Shown here piece after piece: positions 24,978 to 32,940 of a stretch of 38,009 bases of DNA. Positions within the stretch are counted from its first letter, which is position 1; the number at the start of each line of letters is the position of its first letter. Made by a program: the position numbers and the translations under genes. Location of the stretch: contig JBMZCV010000026.1 of NCBI GenBank assembly GCA_049613665.1, positions 1-38,009 of the forward strand. The letters run 5' to 3'. The notes under the pieces are model-generated. The model worked only from the letters and a program-made list of their open reading frames with translations, had not been told where the DNA came from and did no database searches. The stretch comes from JBMZCV01 sp049613665. Its GTDB lineage: Bacteria; Bacteroidota; Bacteroidia; Chitinophagales; UBA2359.

Positions 24978-25283
24978 TTTTTTGAATCTTTAGTGTTTAA
25001 TTTTAAGTTTTTAGTTAAAAAAATAATTTGTTTTGTCTTTTTTTACAATTAAAACAGCATTTTTTTTAGCATAAAAAAGAAAGTATAAATGCCAAAAACG
25101 TTCAAAACAGTCAAAAAATTGTAATTTTTTCATTATTTTTAAGCAAAAAAAGCCAAAAGCTAAACAAACTTGCACAAAAGCAAAAAATAGGAATGAAACT
25201 TGATGCTTTTGAAATCAAATGTCATTTTCTTTGTTTAGTCAAAAGCTAAATAACCTATTACATAAAAATAATCGTATTAAATT
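24978..25283. other. 306-nt AT-rich spacer with no recognised feature
   Basis: The interval between the transporter stop and the T9SS cargo gene is almost all A and T with poly-A and poly-T tracts. No coding frame, good hairpin terminator, tRNA or member of the dispersed repeat families is seen. The promoter of the downstream gene is presumably here. Confidence 0.6.
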
Positions 25284-26336
25284 ATGAAAAGAATATACGC
25301 CATCATTTTAGGTGTTATCATGAGTAGTGCTAGTCTGGTAGCCCAAGAAGTACCGACTGTAACGAGTGCTGCAAATTTGCAAATTGGTGAGCAAATTACC
25401 GTTTATGATGTTAATTTGACAGACCCTAACCCTGGCCCTGCTGGTGCAGAAATCATTTGGGACTTTGTTGATTTAGACTCAACAAATTATCAAATTGCTA
25501 GCTTCGTTTCGCCTTCTACTACCGATTTTTCGAGTGACTTTCCGAACACAAACGTAGCTATTGCTTATGAAAATGGCTTGGAAGGAGGCTCTTTCGTTAC
25601 AGGCTATGAGTATTACAATACATCTGGCGTTTTGACCAGCTTGAGCGGTATTGTCAACAATTCAGGTACTGTATTGACTTATACCAATGCCCCTATCAAT
25701 ATGATTTATCCGTTTAGCTATCAATCTTCCAATTTTGATGAGTTTGCCTCTGAATATATCGTAAATGGCGACCTTGTAAACGAACAAGGTAGTATCAATA
25801 TTGATGGTGATGGCTATGGTTCGTTGATTTTGCCTTACGGACAAATAGATGATGTAGTGCGTATGCACACGGTTATGGAATATACCCAAACCATTGAAGG
25901 CTTAGGTACGTTTGAATATTTGATAGAAAGATACGATTGGTATCACCCAGAATTGTCGTATCCTTTATTGACGGTTATCAGCGAAACTTTTGAAGATGGC
26001 GTGCCAAACATCAAAATGCGTTATGTGTTTTATAAAGATGATCTTGCTGTGCCTGTCTTTGATGGTTTGGTAGAATATGTGATTGGAGAAGCACAACTTT
26101 ATCCTAATCCTGCTACGACTACAGCTCTTTTCAACTACGATTTGATAAAACCTACTAATGTAACATTAAACGTGTATAATACTCTGGGACAAATCGTGAC
26201 GCAAATCGAAAAAGGGCAGCAAACTACTGGCCAATATAACATCGCTTTAGATGTGCAGAATTATGCAAAAGGTATGTATTTGCTAGAAATGCAAATTGAT
26301 GAAGACCGTTTGACTAAGAAATTTATTGTAGAATAA
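25284..26336 (+). CDS. T9SS cargo protein with type A C-terminal sorting domain, unknown mature function
   Basis: The 350-residue protein starts with a Sec signal peptide (MKRIYAIILGVIMSSASLVAQ, cleavage after AQ expected). The middle ~230 residues are acidic, Asn/Thr/Tyr-rich and probably beta-rich; I recognise no enzyme motif. The last ~80 residues are a T9SS type A domain: LYPNPATTTALFNYDL, then LNVYNTLGQIV, then YAKGMYLLEMQ and KKFIVE. It is therefore exported through the type IX system, cleaved and probably fixed to the surface or released. A good terminator follows at 26365. Confidence 0.9.
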   Translation: MKRIYAIILGVIMSSASLVAQEVPTVTSAANLQIGEQITVYDVNLTDPNPGPAGAEIIWDFVDLDSTNYQIASFVSPSTTDFSSDFPNTNVAIAYENGLEGGSFVTGYEYYNTSGVLTSLSGIVNNSGTVLTYTNAPINMIYPFSYQSSNFDEFASEYIVNGDLVNEQGSINIDGDGYGSLILPYGQIDDVVRMHTVMEYTQTIEGLGTFEYLIERYDWYHPELSYPLLTVISETFEDGVPNIKMRYVFYKDDLAVPVFDGLVEYVIGEAQLYPNPATTTALFNYDLIKPTNVTLNVYNTLGQIVTQIEKGQQTTGQYNIALDVQNYAKGMYLLEMQIDEDRLTKKFIVE

Positions 26337-26364
26337 AAAATACTTACAATTTCATTTGACTATA

Positions 26365-26404
26365 AGCCTAGCAAATTTTAATATTTGTTAGGCATTTTTT
26401 TTTG
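26365..26404 (+). terminator. Terminator of the T9SS cargo gene
   Basis: GCCTAGCAAAT (26365-26375) pairs with ATTTGTTAGGC (26383-26393) with one G-T pair, followed by a T10 tract. Confidence 0.85.
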
Positions 26405-26425
26405 ATAAAAAATATCAATCTTGCC

Positions 26426-26718
26426 GTTGCTGCGTGTTATCGTCAGCAACAAAAAGGTAATTAAGTTGTTTTAAGCTTCATTTTTCATAACAATATATTG
26501 ATAAGAACATTGTAGCCGTCAGGTTAGTTAAAAATCTGAATGTTATGATACACCAAAAGGGTATTAGACCTTATTGGTGGGTTGTCGAATTTAAGAATAA
26601 CAAGAATATTGTTTTTCGCTCCAAAAAGTGCCAAATAAATTACCAGATAACTTTGAATTGGACGAATAGGTAGCTAAAAGCTACCGTTTTGGTTTAGCAC
26701 GAGTTAAAAACTCATGCT
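26426..26718. repeat. Cluster of short palindromes in the long spacer before the PBP gene
   Basis: Three hairpins are visible: GTTGCTG/CAGCAAC (26426-26450), GGTAGCT/AGCTACC with a three-base loop (26669-26685), and AGCACGAGTT/AACTCATGCT (26696-26718). Between them the sequence looks non-coding. Together with the composite repeat that follows they fill the 26337-27005 spacer, which otherwise holds no gene. Confidence 0.55.
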
Positions 26719-26746
26719 GGTACATTTTTTTTGCTGAGACTTTTTT

Positions 26747-26904
26747 CGTAAAACGAGGTGGTAGGCACTTTAGAAGTGCCTGCCACCTAAGATTTGCTTT
26801 TTATTTCAAAATGTTATTGTTTTGAAATATATGTGGTGGCAGGCATTTTCAAAATGCCTACCACCTTATTTTCCTATTATCGCTCATCTAAAATTTTGTG
26901 AATA
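26747..26904 (+). repeat. Composite double-hairpin repeat, left copy flanking the PBP gene
   Basis: It starts CGTAAAACGAGGTGGTAGGC and ends TCTAAAATTTTGTGAATAA. It holds two hairpins, H1 at 26756-26788 (arm AGGTGGTAGGCACTT) and H2 at 26835-26865 (arm GGTGGCAGGCATTTT). The same order and the same end sequences occur at 29520-29676 in the same direction. The hairpin-spacer-hairpin plan recalls REP/BIME elements. Confidence 0.85.
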
Positions 26905-27005
26905 AGGTTTATTATCAAAAACAAAAACCTCAACTTATTGTCTTGACGGCTATGGTAACAACATCAACAAAGGCGTGAAATATTATAATATATCTCTGCA
27001 TTCGG

Positions 27006-29243
27006 CTAATCGTATTCATCATTATAACCACCTTTTTTCTCCTCTTCTTCCGTACAATCTAAAATGGTAATATCGTAATTTTCGGGCTGCACAAAAATAG
27101 TATCTCTGCGAATATTTAAACTACTATCGGCATATATTTCATTCATAAAATTTGCCCATATTGGCAAAGCAGTATTTGCTCCACTTCCTGTTTTGAGCGT
27201 CCTAAAACGCACCGATTTGTCGTCGCCACCCACCCAAATACCTGCCGCAAGCTGTGGCACAAGACCAACAAACCAAGTGTTTGCGTTATCATCTGTTACT
27301 CCTGTTTTAGCCGCAATCATGTTATCAAAATCATACCTTGATTGCAAATGGATTGCTGTCCCATTTTTCACTACTTCCTCCATCATACCGAGCATAGTGT
27401 AAGCTGTTTTGCTACTAATTGCTTCTTTTTTCTTTGGTCTAAAAACCGCCAATACATTGCCTTGTCGGTCTTCTATACGTTTGATGGCAAAAGGCTCATT
27501 ATAAAATCCTTGATTGGCATAAGTGGCATAAGCTCCCAACATTTCATATAAAGAAATTTTTGGCGTTCCCAGACAAATATCTAGCTTGGCTTCTATTTCG
27601 CTATCAATGCCTAGCTCTCTCACCAAATCAATCACTACTTCTGGCGATAGTCGTTTCATCAAATGAGCAGATATATAGTTGATAGAATGTGCCAAACCTT
27701 CTTTTAAATTTACATTCTGCTTATATAAATTAGCACTTTGTGGTTTCCAAATATCTTGTTGCGTTTTTGGAACAATAGACAAATTGGGTACTTTTTTGCA
27801 TACCTTCCAATTGTTTTGAATGGCTAAAGTATAAACAAATGGTTTGAAAAGCGAGCCAACTTGATGCTTCACACTTTTTTTCACATTATCGTATTGGAAA
27901 TGCTTAAAATTGATGCCGCCTACCCAAGCTTGTATTTCGCCATTTTGCGGATTGGTGGCCAAAAAGCCTGTTTGCAATAGTTTTTTGTAATACCGAACCG
28001 AATCTAAAGGCGTGAGTATTGTATCTCTTTCGCCTTTCCAACTAAAAATGCTCATAGCAGCAGGGGTTTCAAAAATTTCTTTAATGGTCTCCTCTCCTAC
28101 TTCATCGCTTTTGAGCTGCTGGTATCTTTCGGAACGAATGACACCTCTATGAATAGCGATATTCGTATTTTTCCATGCTGGACTAAGCTTTTTACTTACC
28201 TTTGGCCAAGTCTCCCATGGCTCACGATTTTCCCATTCTCTATAAAATTGCTCTTGCAAAACAGTCAAATGTTTGCTTATTGCATTTTCGGCATGAGCTT
28301 GTATCTGGCTATCCAAAGTGGTATAAATACGCAAGCCATCTCTATAAATATCATAAAAAGTGCTATCGGATTTCGGATTTTGTTCTGCCCACTCATTCAC
28401 TTTCTCTTTGATATATTCTCTGAAATAAGCCGCTTTGCCATCATAGTAGGCATCTTGGTAAAACCGCAATTGCAAGGGCAAAGGTAGTAGATGAGTGCAT
28501 GTTTCGTGCGTAATTTTTTTGTACTTACACATCTGTCGCAAAACGGTGTTGCGGCGGCTAATAGCTCGCTCTGGATATTTTTTAGGGTTGTAATAAGATG
28601 GCCCTTTGAGCATTCCGATAAGCAAAGCCATTTCTTCGACTTTGAGCTGCTGTGGCTCGCAATTGAAATAGCGTTTTGCGGCTGCTTTTATACCGTGAGC
28701 GTTGTAGTTGAACGGCACAAGATTGAGATACATCGTAGCTAGTTCGTCTTTCGTATAGCTTTTTTCGAGCCTTACTGCTATGACCCATTCTTTGAATTTT
28801 TGGGCAGCTACTGATTTCCAATTATTGTTGCGTTGATGAAACAAATTTTTGGCTATCTGCTGTGTGATGGTGCTGCCTCCTCCTGCGTTTTGGCCAAGCA
28901 AAAAGGTTTTTATCAACACTCGCCACATACTTCGCATATCTATGCCCGAATGTTCGTAAAATCGCACGTCTTCTACACTAATAAGAGCATCTATCAAAGT
29001 TTGCGGTATTTCGCTAGGGTCGGCATTGGTGCGGTCTTCTATGTAATATCTGCCCAACAAATCGCCTTTGTTGTCGTATATTTCGCTGGCTAGGGCTGTT
29101 TTTGGCGTTTCCAATTCCTCAAAGGTCGGCAACTCACCCAACATTCCGTAATTGATGCCTACAAAGAATAACATACATGATGTAACAAGCCCAACGTATA
29201 GCAGCCACATTATTTTGATGTATGTTTTGAATCTTGTTGGCAT
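27006..29243 (-). CDS. Class A penicillin-binding protein (bifunctional glycosyltransferase-transpeptidase, PBP1A-like)
   Basis: The 745-residue protein has an N-terminal membrane anchor (about residues 11-31). A GT51 glycosyltransferase domain follows, with catalytic Glu91 in EDVRFYEHSGID, GGGSTITQQIAKNL (121-134), and RLEKSYTKDELATMYLN. The transpeptidase domain has the acyl-serine motif SLFK (S464-K467), SIN (520-522) and KTG (646-648). It polymerises lipid II and cross-links peptidoglycan at the inner membrane. The C-terminal tail is short and acidic. The gene is monocistronic and framed by two direct copies of a ~157-bp palindromic repeat, so the unit could recombine out. The domain content is complete and it reads as a working housekeeping gene. 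Confidence 0.96.
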   Translation of the reverse strand: MPTRFKTYIKIMWLLYVGLVTSCMLFFVGINYGMLGELPTFEELETPKTALASEIYDNKGDLLGRYYIEDRTNADPSEIPQTLIDALISVEDVRFYEHSGIDMRSMWRVLIKTFLLGQNAGGGSTITQQIAKNLFHQRNNNWKSVAAQKFKEWVIAVRLEKSYTKDELATMYLNLVPFNYNAHGIKAAAKRYFNCEPQQLKVEEMALLIGMLKGPSYYNPKKYPERAISRRNTVLRQMCKYKKITHETCTHLLPLPLQLRFYQDAYYDGKAAYFREYIKEKVNEWAEQNPKSDSTFYDIYRDGLRIYTTLDSQIQAHAENAISKHLTVLQEQFYREWENREPWETWPKVSKKLSPAWKNTNIAIHRGVIRSERYQQLKSDEVGEETIKEIFETPAAMSIFSWKGERDTILTPLDSVRYYKKLLQTGFLATNPQNGEIQAWVGGINFKHFQYDNVKKSVKHQVGSLFKPFVYTLAIQNNWKVCKKVPNLSIVPKTQQDIWKPQSANLYKQNVNLKEGLAHSINYISAHLMKRLSPEVVIDLVRELGIDSEIEAKLDICLGTPKISLYEMLGAYATYANQGFYNEPFAIKRIEDRQGNVLAVFRPKKKEAISSKTAYTMLGMMEEVVKNGTAIHLQSRYDFDNMIAAKTGVTDDNANTWFVGLVPQLAAGIWVGGDDKSVRFRTLKTGSGANTALPIWANFMNEIYADSSLNIRRDTIFVQPENYDITILDCTEEEEKKGGYNDEYD

Positions 29244-29519
29244 GTATAGTTTTTAATTTTTAGTTGTGAGTTTTTAGTTGTTGTAAATTTGTGTGTCGGA
29301 AAGCATTTTGAATATAAACGAAAAATATCGCTTTTGCAATATAAATGGTCTGCTTATTTTATAAGACGAAAAAATGAGATTTGGTCAATGTAATTAGGCT
29401 TTTTGGTTCGTTTTTATTTATAAATAATAGACATTATTCACAAAAAAAGCGTAGATGAAAATAGAAACATGATTGGATAAATGCGAATATTACATTTGCA
29501 TAATTTTAGCAAATGTTGT

Positions 29520-29676
29520 CGTAAAACGAGGTGGTAGGCACTTCTAAAGTGCCTGCCACCTAGATTTGTCCTTTTTTTTAAATGTTATTAGATAAGTATA
29601 TTTGTGGTGGCAGACATTTTAAAAATGCCTACCACCTTATTCTTCTATGATTTCTTATCTAAAATTTTGTGAATAA
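29520..29676 (+). repeat. Composite double-hairpin repeat, right copy flanking the PBP gene
   Basis: Matches 26747-26904 from CGTAAAACGAGGTGGTAGGC to TCTAAAATTTTGTGAATAA, with differences mainly in the loop between the two hairpins. Hairpin arms are AGGTGGTAGGCACTT and GGTGGCAGACATTTT. The rest of the 29244-29771 spacer shows no gene; a TACATTTG box at 29491-29498 is the only other signal-like element noticed. Confidence 0.85.
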
Positions 29677-29771
29677 ACTCTAATAGCATAACTTTTTTCA
29701 GAAAAAAATTAATAAAAACAAAAGTTTTGTTATTATTGTGCTTTCATTTTCAAATATAACCTTTTCAAACC

Positions 29772-32753
29772 ATGTCTCTAGCACAAATAGCACGCTTCCA
29801 CCGAAAACTAGAAAAAATACAACGTAGAGGTAATACCAAAAACGAAAAATCTATCCGTTTTGCCTTTCAAAATTTGCTGAGTTTTTATTGCGAGAAAAAG
29901 AATTTGTCGCTCATTCCAGAATTGCGATATGGAAATATTGAGCCAGATGGAACGGTGAGAGACAATTTTTTGAATGATTATGGCTATTGGGAAAGCAAAG
30001 ATACGAAAGATGATTTGGAGCTAGAGATAAAAAAGAAAATTGCGAAAGGCTATCCTACTAACAATATCATTTTTGAAGATTCTGTCAGCGTTGTTTTGTA
30101 TCAAAATGGACAGAAAGTAGCAACAGCCAAAACTGCTAATGAAAAAGCTTTAGATAAAATTTTGAAGCGTTTTTTAAGCTTTGAACTGCCTGAAATAAAA
30201 GAATTTCGCACGGCCATAGATATTTTCAAAGAAAATTTGCCAGAACTCGCCACAGCTTTGCGAAAAATCATTAAAGAACAAGCTACAAATAAAAACGAAA
30301 GTTTCTTAATAGCCCATCAGCATTTGCTCGATATTTGTCAAGGCTCAATCAATCCTAAAATAACGAAGTTGGAAGTCAATGAAATGCTAGTGCAACACAT
30401 TTTGACGGAAGATATGTTTCGTTTTATTTTTAATGAAGACCAATTTCATCACGAAAATAACATTGCTTTGTCCATAAAAAAGGTACTGAAAACCTTTTAT
30501 ATCGGCAAAATAAAACGTGATATACGAAAAAAACTAGGCGTTTTTTATAATGCTCTCAAAGCTAAGGCTGGCAATATCAATAAGCTAGACGAAAAACAAA
30601 AGGTGTTGAAAGTTGCTTACGAGGCATTTTATAAGGCTTACAATCCGAAAGGAGCAGACCGTTTGGGCGTTGTTTATACACCAAATGCTATTGTCGATTT
30701 TATGATAGAAACTACCGACCACCTTTGCCGAAAGCATTTTGGTAAAAGCATTGCCGATAAAAATGTAGATATTTTAGACCCAGCAACAGGCACAGGCACA
30801 TTTATCACGAGTTTGCTTGATTTTATTCCGAAACATAAGCTAAAAGAAAAATATAAGACCGAAATTCACTGCAATGAGGTCGCTGTTTTGCCTTATTATA
30901 TCGCTAATCTAAACATTGAATATACTTATCAAATGCTCATGAACGAGTATGAGGCTTTTGAAAATATCATTTTGACAGATACGCTAGACAATGCCCAAGC
31001 ATTGAAGTATGTAGGCAAACAAACCGATTTTTTTGGCATGAGTGAAGAAAACACCTTGCGAATAAAGCGACAAAATGAGCGTAAAATTTCTGTTATCATA
31101 GGCAATCCGCCATACAATGACAACCAACAAAATTATAATGATTTTAATGCCAACAGAAGCTATCCGAGCTTGGACAAACGCATCAAAGATACTTTTGTAA
31201 AATATTCTAACGCACAGCGAACTCGTGCTTATGGCATGTCGCCTCGTTTCTTTCGTTGGGCAATGGATAGGGTGCATAACGATGGCATTATTGCTTTTGT
31301 GGTAAACGACGCATTTGTGAAAGCGGAAGCACTTGATGGTTTTCGCAAATGTGTGAAAGATGATTTTAATGCTATTTATGTTGTTGATTTGGGTGGTGCG
31401 ATAAGGGAAAAGTATGGCAAAAAGAATAGCAAAATATCCAATGTTTTTGATATTCAGACAGGTGTAGCTATGATTTTTCTCATCAAAAAACAGCACAAAA
31501 CAGCGTGTACTATCAAATATTTTAAAGTAAATGATGTTTTTTCTAAAGATGAAAAACTATCGTGGCTTTACGATTTTAAAGATAAGTTTGATGAAATTGC
31601 GTTTGATTATGTATTTCCAACGGCAGAGCATCAATGGATAAATATTGCCAAAAATGATTTTGATAGCTTATTGCCTGTGGCCAGCAAAAAAGAAAAGAAG
31701 GTGCTGTTTCGGCAATATGCCAATGCCATAAAAACAAACAGAGATGAGTGGGTGTATGATTTGGATGAAAAAACATTGAAGCAAAAAAGTAAGTTTTTGT
31801 CTAAAATTTACAATCAAAGCGTCAGAAATCAAGCTTTGGATATGGCTATCAAATGGAGTAGAGATTTAAGAAATGAGCTTGAACGCAAAAAGAAAAGCAA
31901 GTTTTTGAGAAAAAATATGATAGAGAGTGTATATAGACCTTTTTCTAAAAGATTTTATTATGCAGAAAAAATATTTAATGATGTATTGACGCAAAATCAT
32001 TATGATTTTTTTGGTGCTGATTTGAATAAAGAAAACCTTTGCATTTGGCTAAAATCTGGTTCGGAATGGCCTTTTTTCGCCTTAGCTACCAATATTGTTC
32101 ACGACCATTTGCCACAAGGTGGCTCAAAGACTTTGCCACTCTACACTTATGATGTCAATGGCAAGCGTCTTGAAAATGTTACAGATTGGGGACTCACACA
32201 ATTTACAAAACATTATAAAGATACTAACATTACGAAGTTAGATATATTTTATTACACTTATGGCGTGTTGCACTATCCGCAGTACAGAGAAAAATACGAA
32301 TTGAACCTAAAACGTGAATTTCCACGCTTGCCATTTTACAAAGATTTTCAGAAGTGGGCATCGTGGGGCAGAGCTTTGATGAGCCTACACATTGAGTATG
32401 AAACGGCCGAGCCTTATGCTTTTCAGCAAATAGACAAGGAATTGAAAAAAGGCACTTTGATAGTTCCGAAGCTGAAAGCGAAAAAAGAAGAAGGCATCAT
32501 CATTTTGGATAGCAAAACCGAACTTCATGGTGTGCCATCGCAAGCATGGACTTACAAACTCGGCAATCGTTCTGCTTTGGAATGGATTTTAGACCAATAC
32601 AAAGAGAAGAAAATCAGAGATGCTACCATTCGTGAGCAGTTCAATACCTATCGTTTTGCCGACTATAAAGAGCAAGTCATTGATTTGCTGAAGCGAGTTT
32701 GTACGGTAAGCGTAGAGACTATGAAAATAGTAGAAAAGATGAAGGAAAAATAA
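29772..32753 (+). CDS. Single-chain restriction-modification enzyme: nuclease plus N6-adenine methyltransferase plus ISP-type specificity domain, no helicase
   Basis: The 993-residue protein begins with a PD-(D/E)xK-like nuclease: P58-D59 and E74-x-K76 in YWESKD. A helical connector leads to an N6-adenine methyltransferase with the motif X-like VVYTPNAIVDF, motif I DPATGTGTF (336-344) and motif IV NPPY (445-448). The C-terminal ~400 residues, with YRPFSKRFYYAEKIFND, resemble the type ISP specificity domain. Type ISP enzymes such as LlaBIII also have a helicase; this one does not, so it acts more like a type IIG enzyme. It would methylate and cut one recognition site in a single polypeptide, the site unknown. 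It stands alone, with a clear terminator after it and a repeat before it. Confidence 0.88.
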   Translation: MSLAQIARFHRKLEKIQRRGNTKNEKSIRFAFQNLLSFYCEKKNLSLIPELRYGNIEPDGTVRDNFLNDYGYWESKDTKDDLELEIKKKIAKGYPTNNIIFEDSVSVVLYQNGQKVATAKTANEKALDKILKRFLSFELPEIKEFRTAIDIFKENLPELATALRKIIKEQATNKNESFLIAHQHLLDICQGSINPKITKLEVNEMLVQHILTEDMFRFIFNEDQFHHENNIALSIKKVLKTFYIGKIKRDIRKKLGVFYNALKAKAGNINKLDEKQKVLKVAYEAFYKAYNPKGADRLGVVYTPNAIVDFMIETTDHLCRKHFGKSIADKNVDILDPATGTGTFITSLLDFIPKHKLKEKYKTEIHCNEVAVLPYYIANLNIEYTYQMLMNEYEAFENIILTDTLDNAQALKYVGKQTDFFGMSEENTLRIKRQNERKISVIIGNPPYNDNQQNYNDFNANRSYPSLDKRIKDTFVKYSNAQRTRAYGMSPRFFRWAMDRVHNDGIIAFVVNDAFVKAEALDGFRKCVKDDFNAIYVVDLGGAIREKYGKKNSKISNVFDIQTGVAMIFLIKKQHKTACTIKYFKVNDVFSKDEKLSWLYDFKDKFDEIAFDYVFPTAEHQWINIAKNDFDSLLPVASKKEKKVLFRQYANAIKTNRDEWVYDLDEKTLKQKSKFLSKIYNQSVRNQALDMAIKWSRDLRNELERKKKSKFLRKNMIESVYRPFSKRFYYAEKIFNDVLTQNHYDFFGADLNKENLCIWLKSGSEWPFFALATNIVHDHLPQGGSKTLPLYTYDVNGKRLENVTDWGLTQFTKHYKDTNITKLDIFYYTYGVLHYPQYREKYELNLKREFPRLPFYKDFQKWASWGRALMSLHIEYETAEPYAFQQIDKELKKGTLIVPKLKAKKEEGIIILDSKTELHGVPSQAWTYKLGNRSALEWILDQYKEKKIRDATIREQFNTYRFADYKEQVIDLLKRVCTVSVETMKIVEKMKEK

Positions 32754-32774
32754 TATTTTCTTGTTTTTATAGAG

Positions 32775-32817
32775 AAAGTCCACACAGAAACATTTTTTGT
32801 TTTTGTGTGGGCTTTTT
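32775..32817 (+). terminator. Terminator of the IIG/ISP-like gene
   Basis: AAAGTCCACACA pairs with TGTGTGGGCTTT apart from one G-T pair, followed by T6. It lies about 25 nt after the stop codon. Confidence 0.85.
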
Positions 32818-32852
32818 TATTTTTTGAGCTAAAGGCATTCATCTTTCTTCAT

Positions 32853-32895
32853 AAAAAAAAGGCAGCAAAGGTATTGAATACCCTTACTGCCTTTT
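32853..32895 (-). terminator. Terminator of the giant HYR protein gene
   Basis: On the minus strand AAAAGGCAG pairs with CTGCCTTTT around an inner GGTATT/AATACC stem, and an eight-T run follows. It sits 45 nt after the stop codon at 32941 and is convergent with the previous terminator. Confidence 0.85.
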
Positions 32896-32940
32896 GTGTT
32901 TTTAGCTTAATAGCTTAAAGCATTGCTTTCAAAGAAGTTC

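Noticed and set aside
26337..27005. Possible small gene or structured RNA in the long spacer
   Set aside because: Only short palindromes and the composite repeat were found; no start with a plausible protein and no known RNA family could be recognised by eye.
29772..32753. Type I or BREX (PglX) methyltransferase
   Set aside because: An N-terminal PD-(D/E)xK site and an ISP-type C-terminal region are in the same chain, and no specificity subunit, helicase or BREX genes lie nearby.
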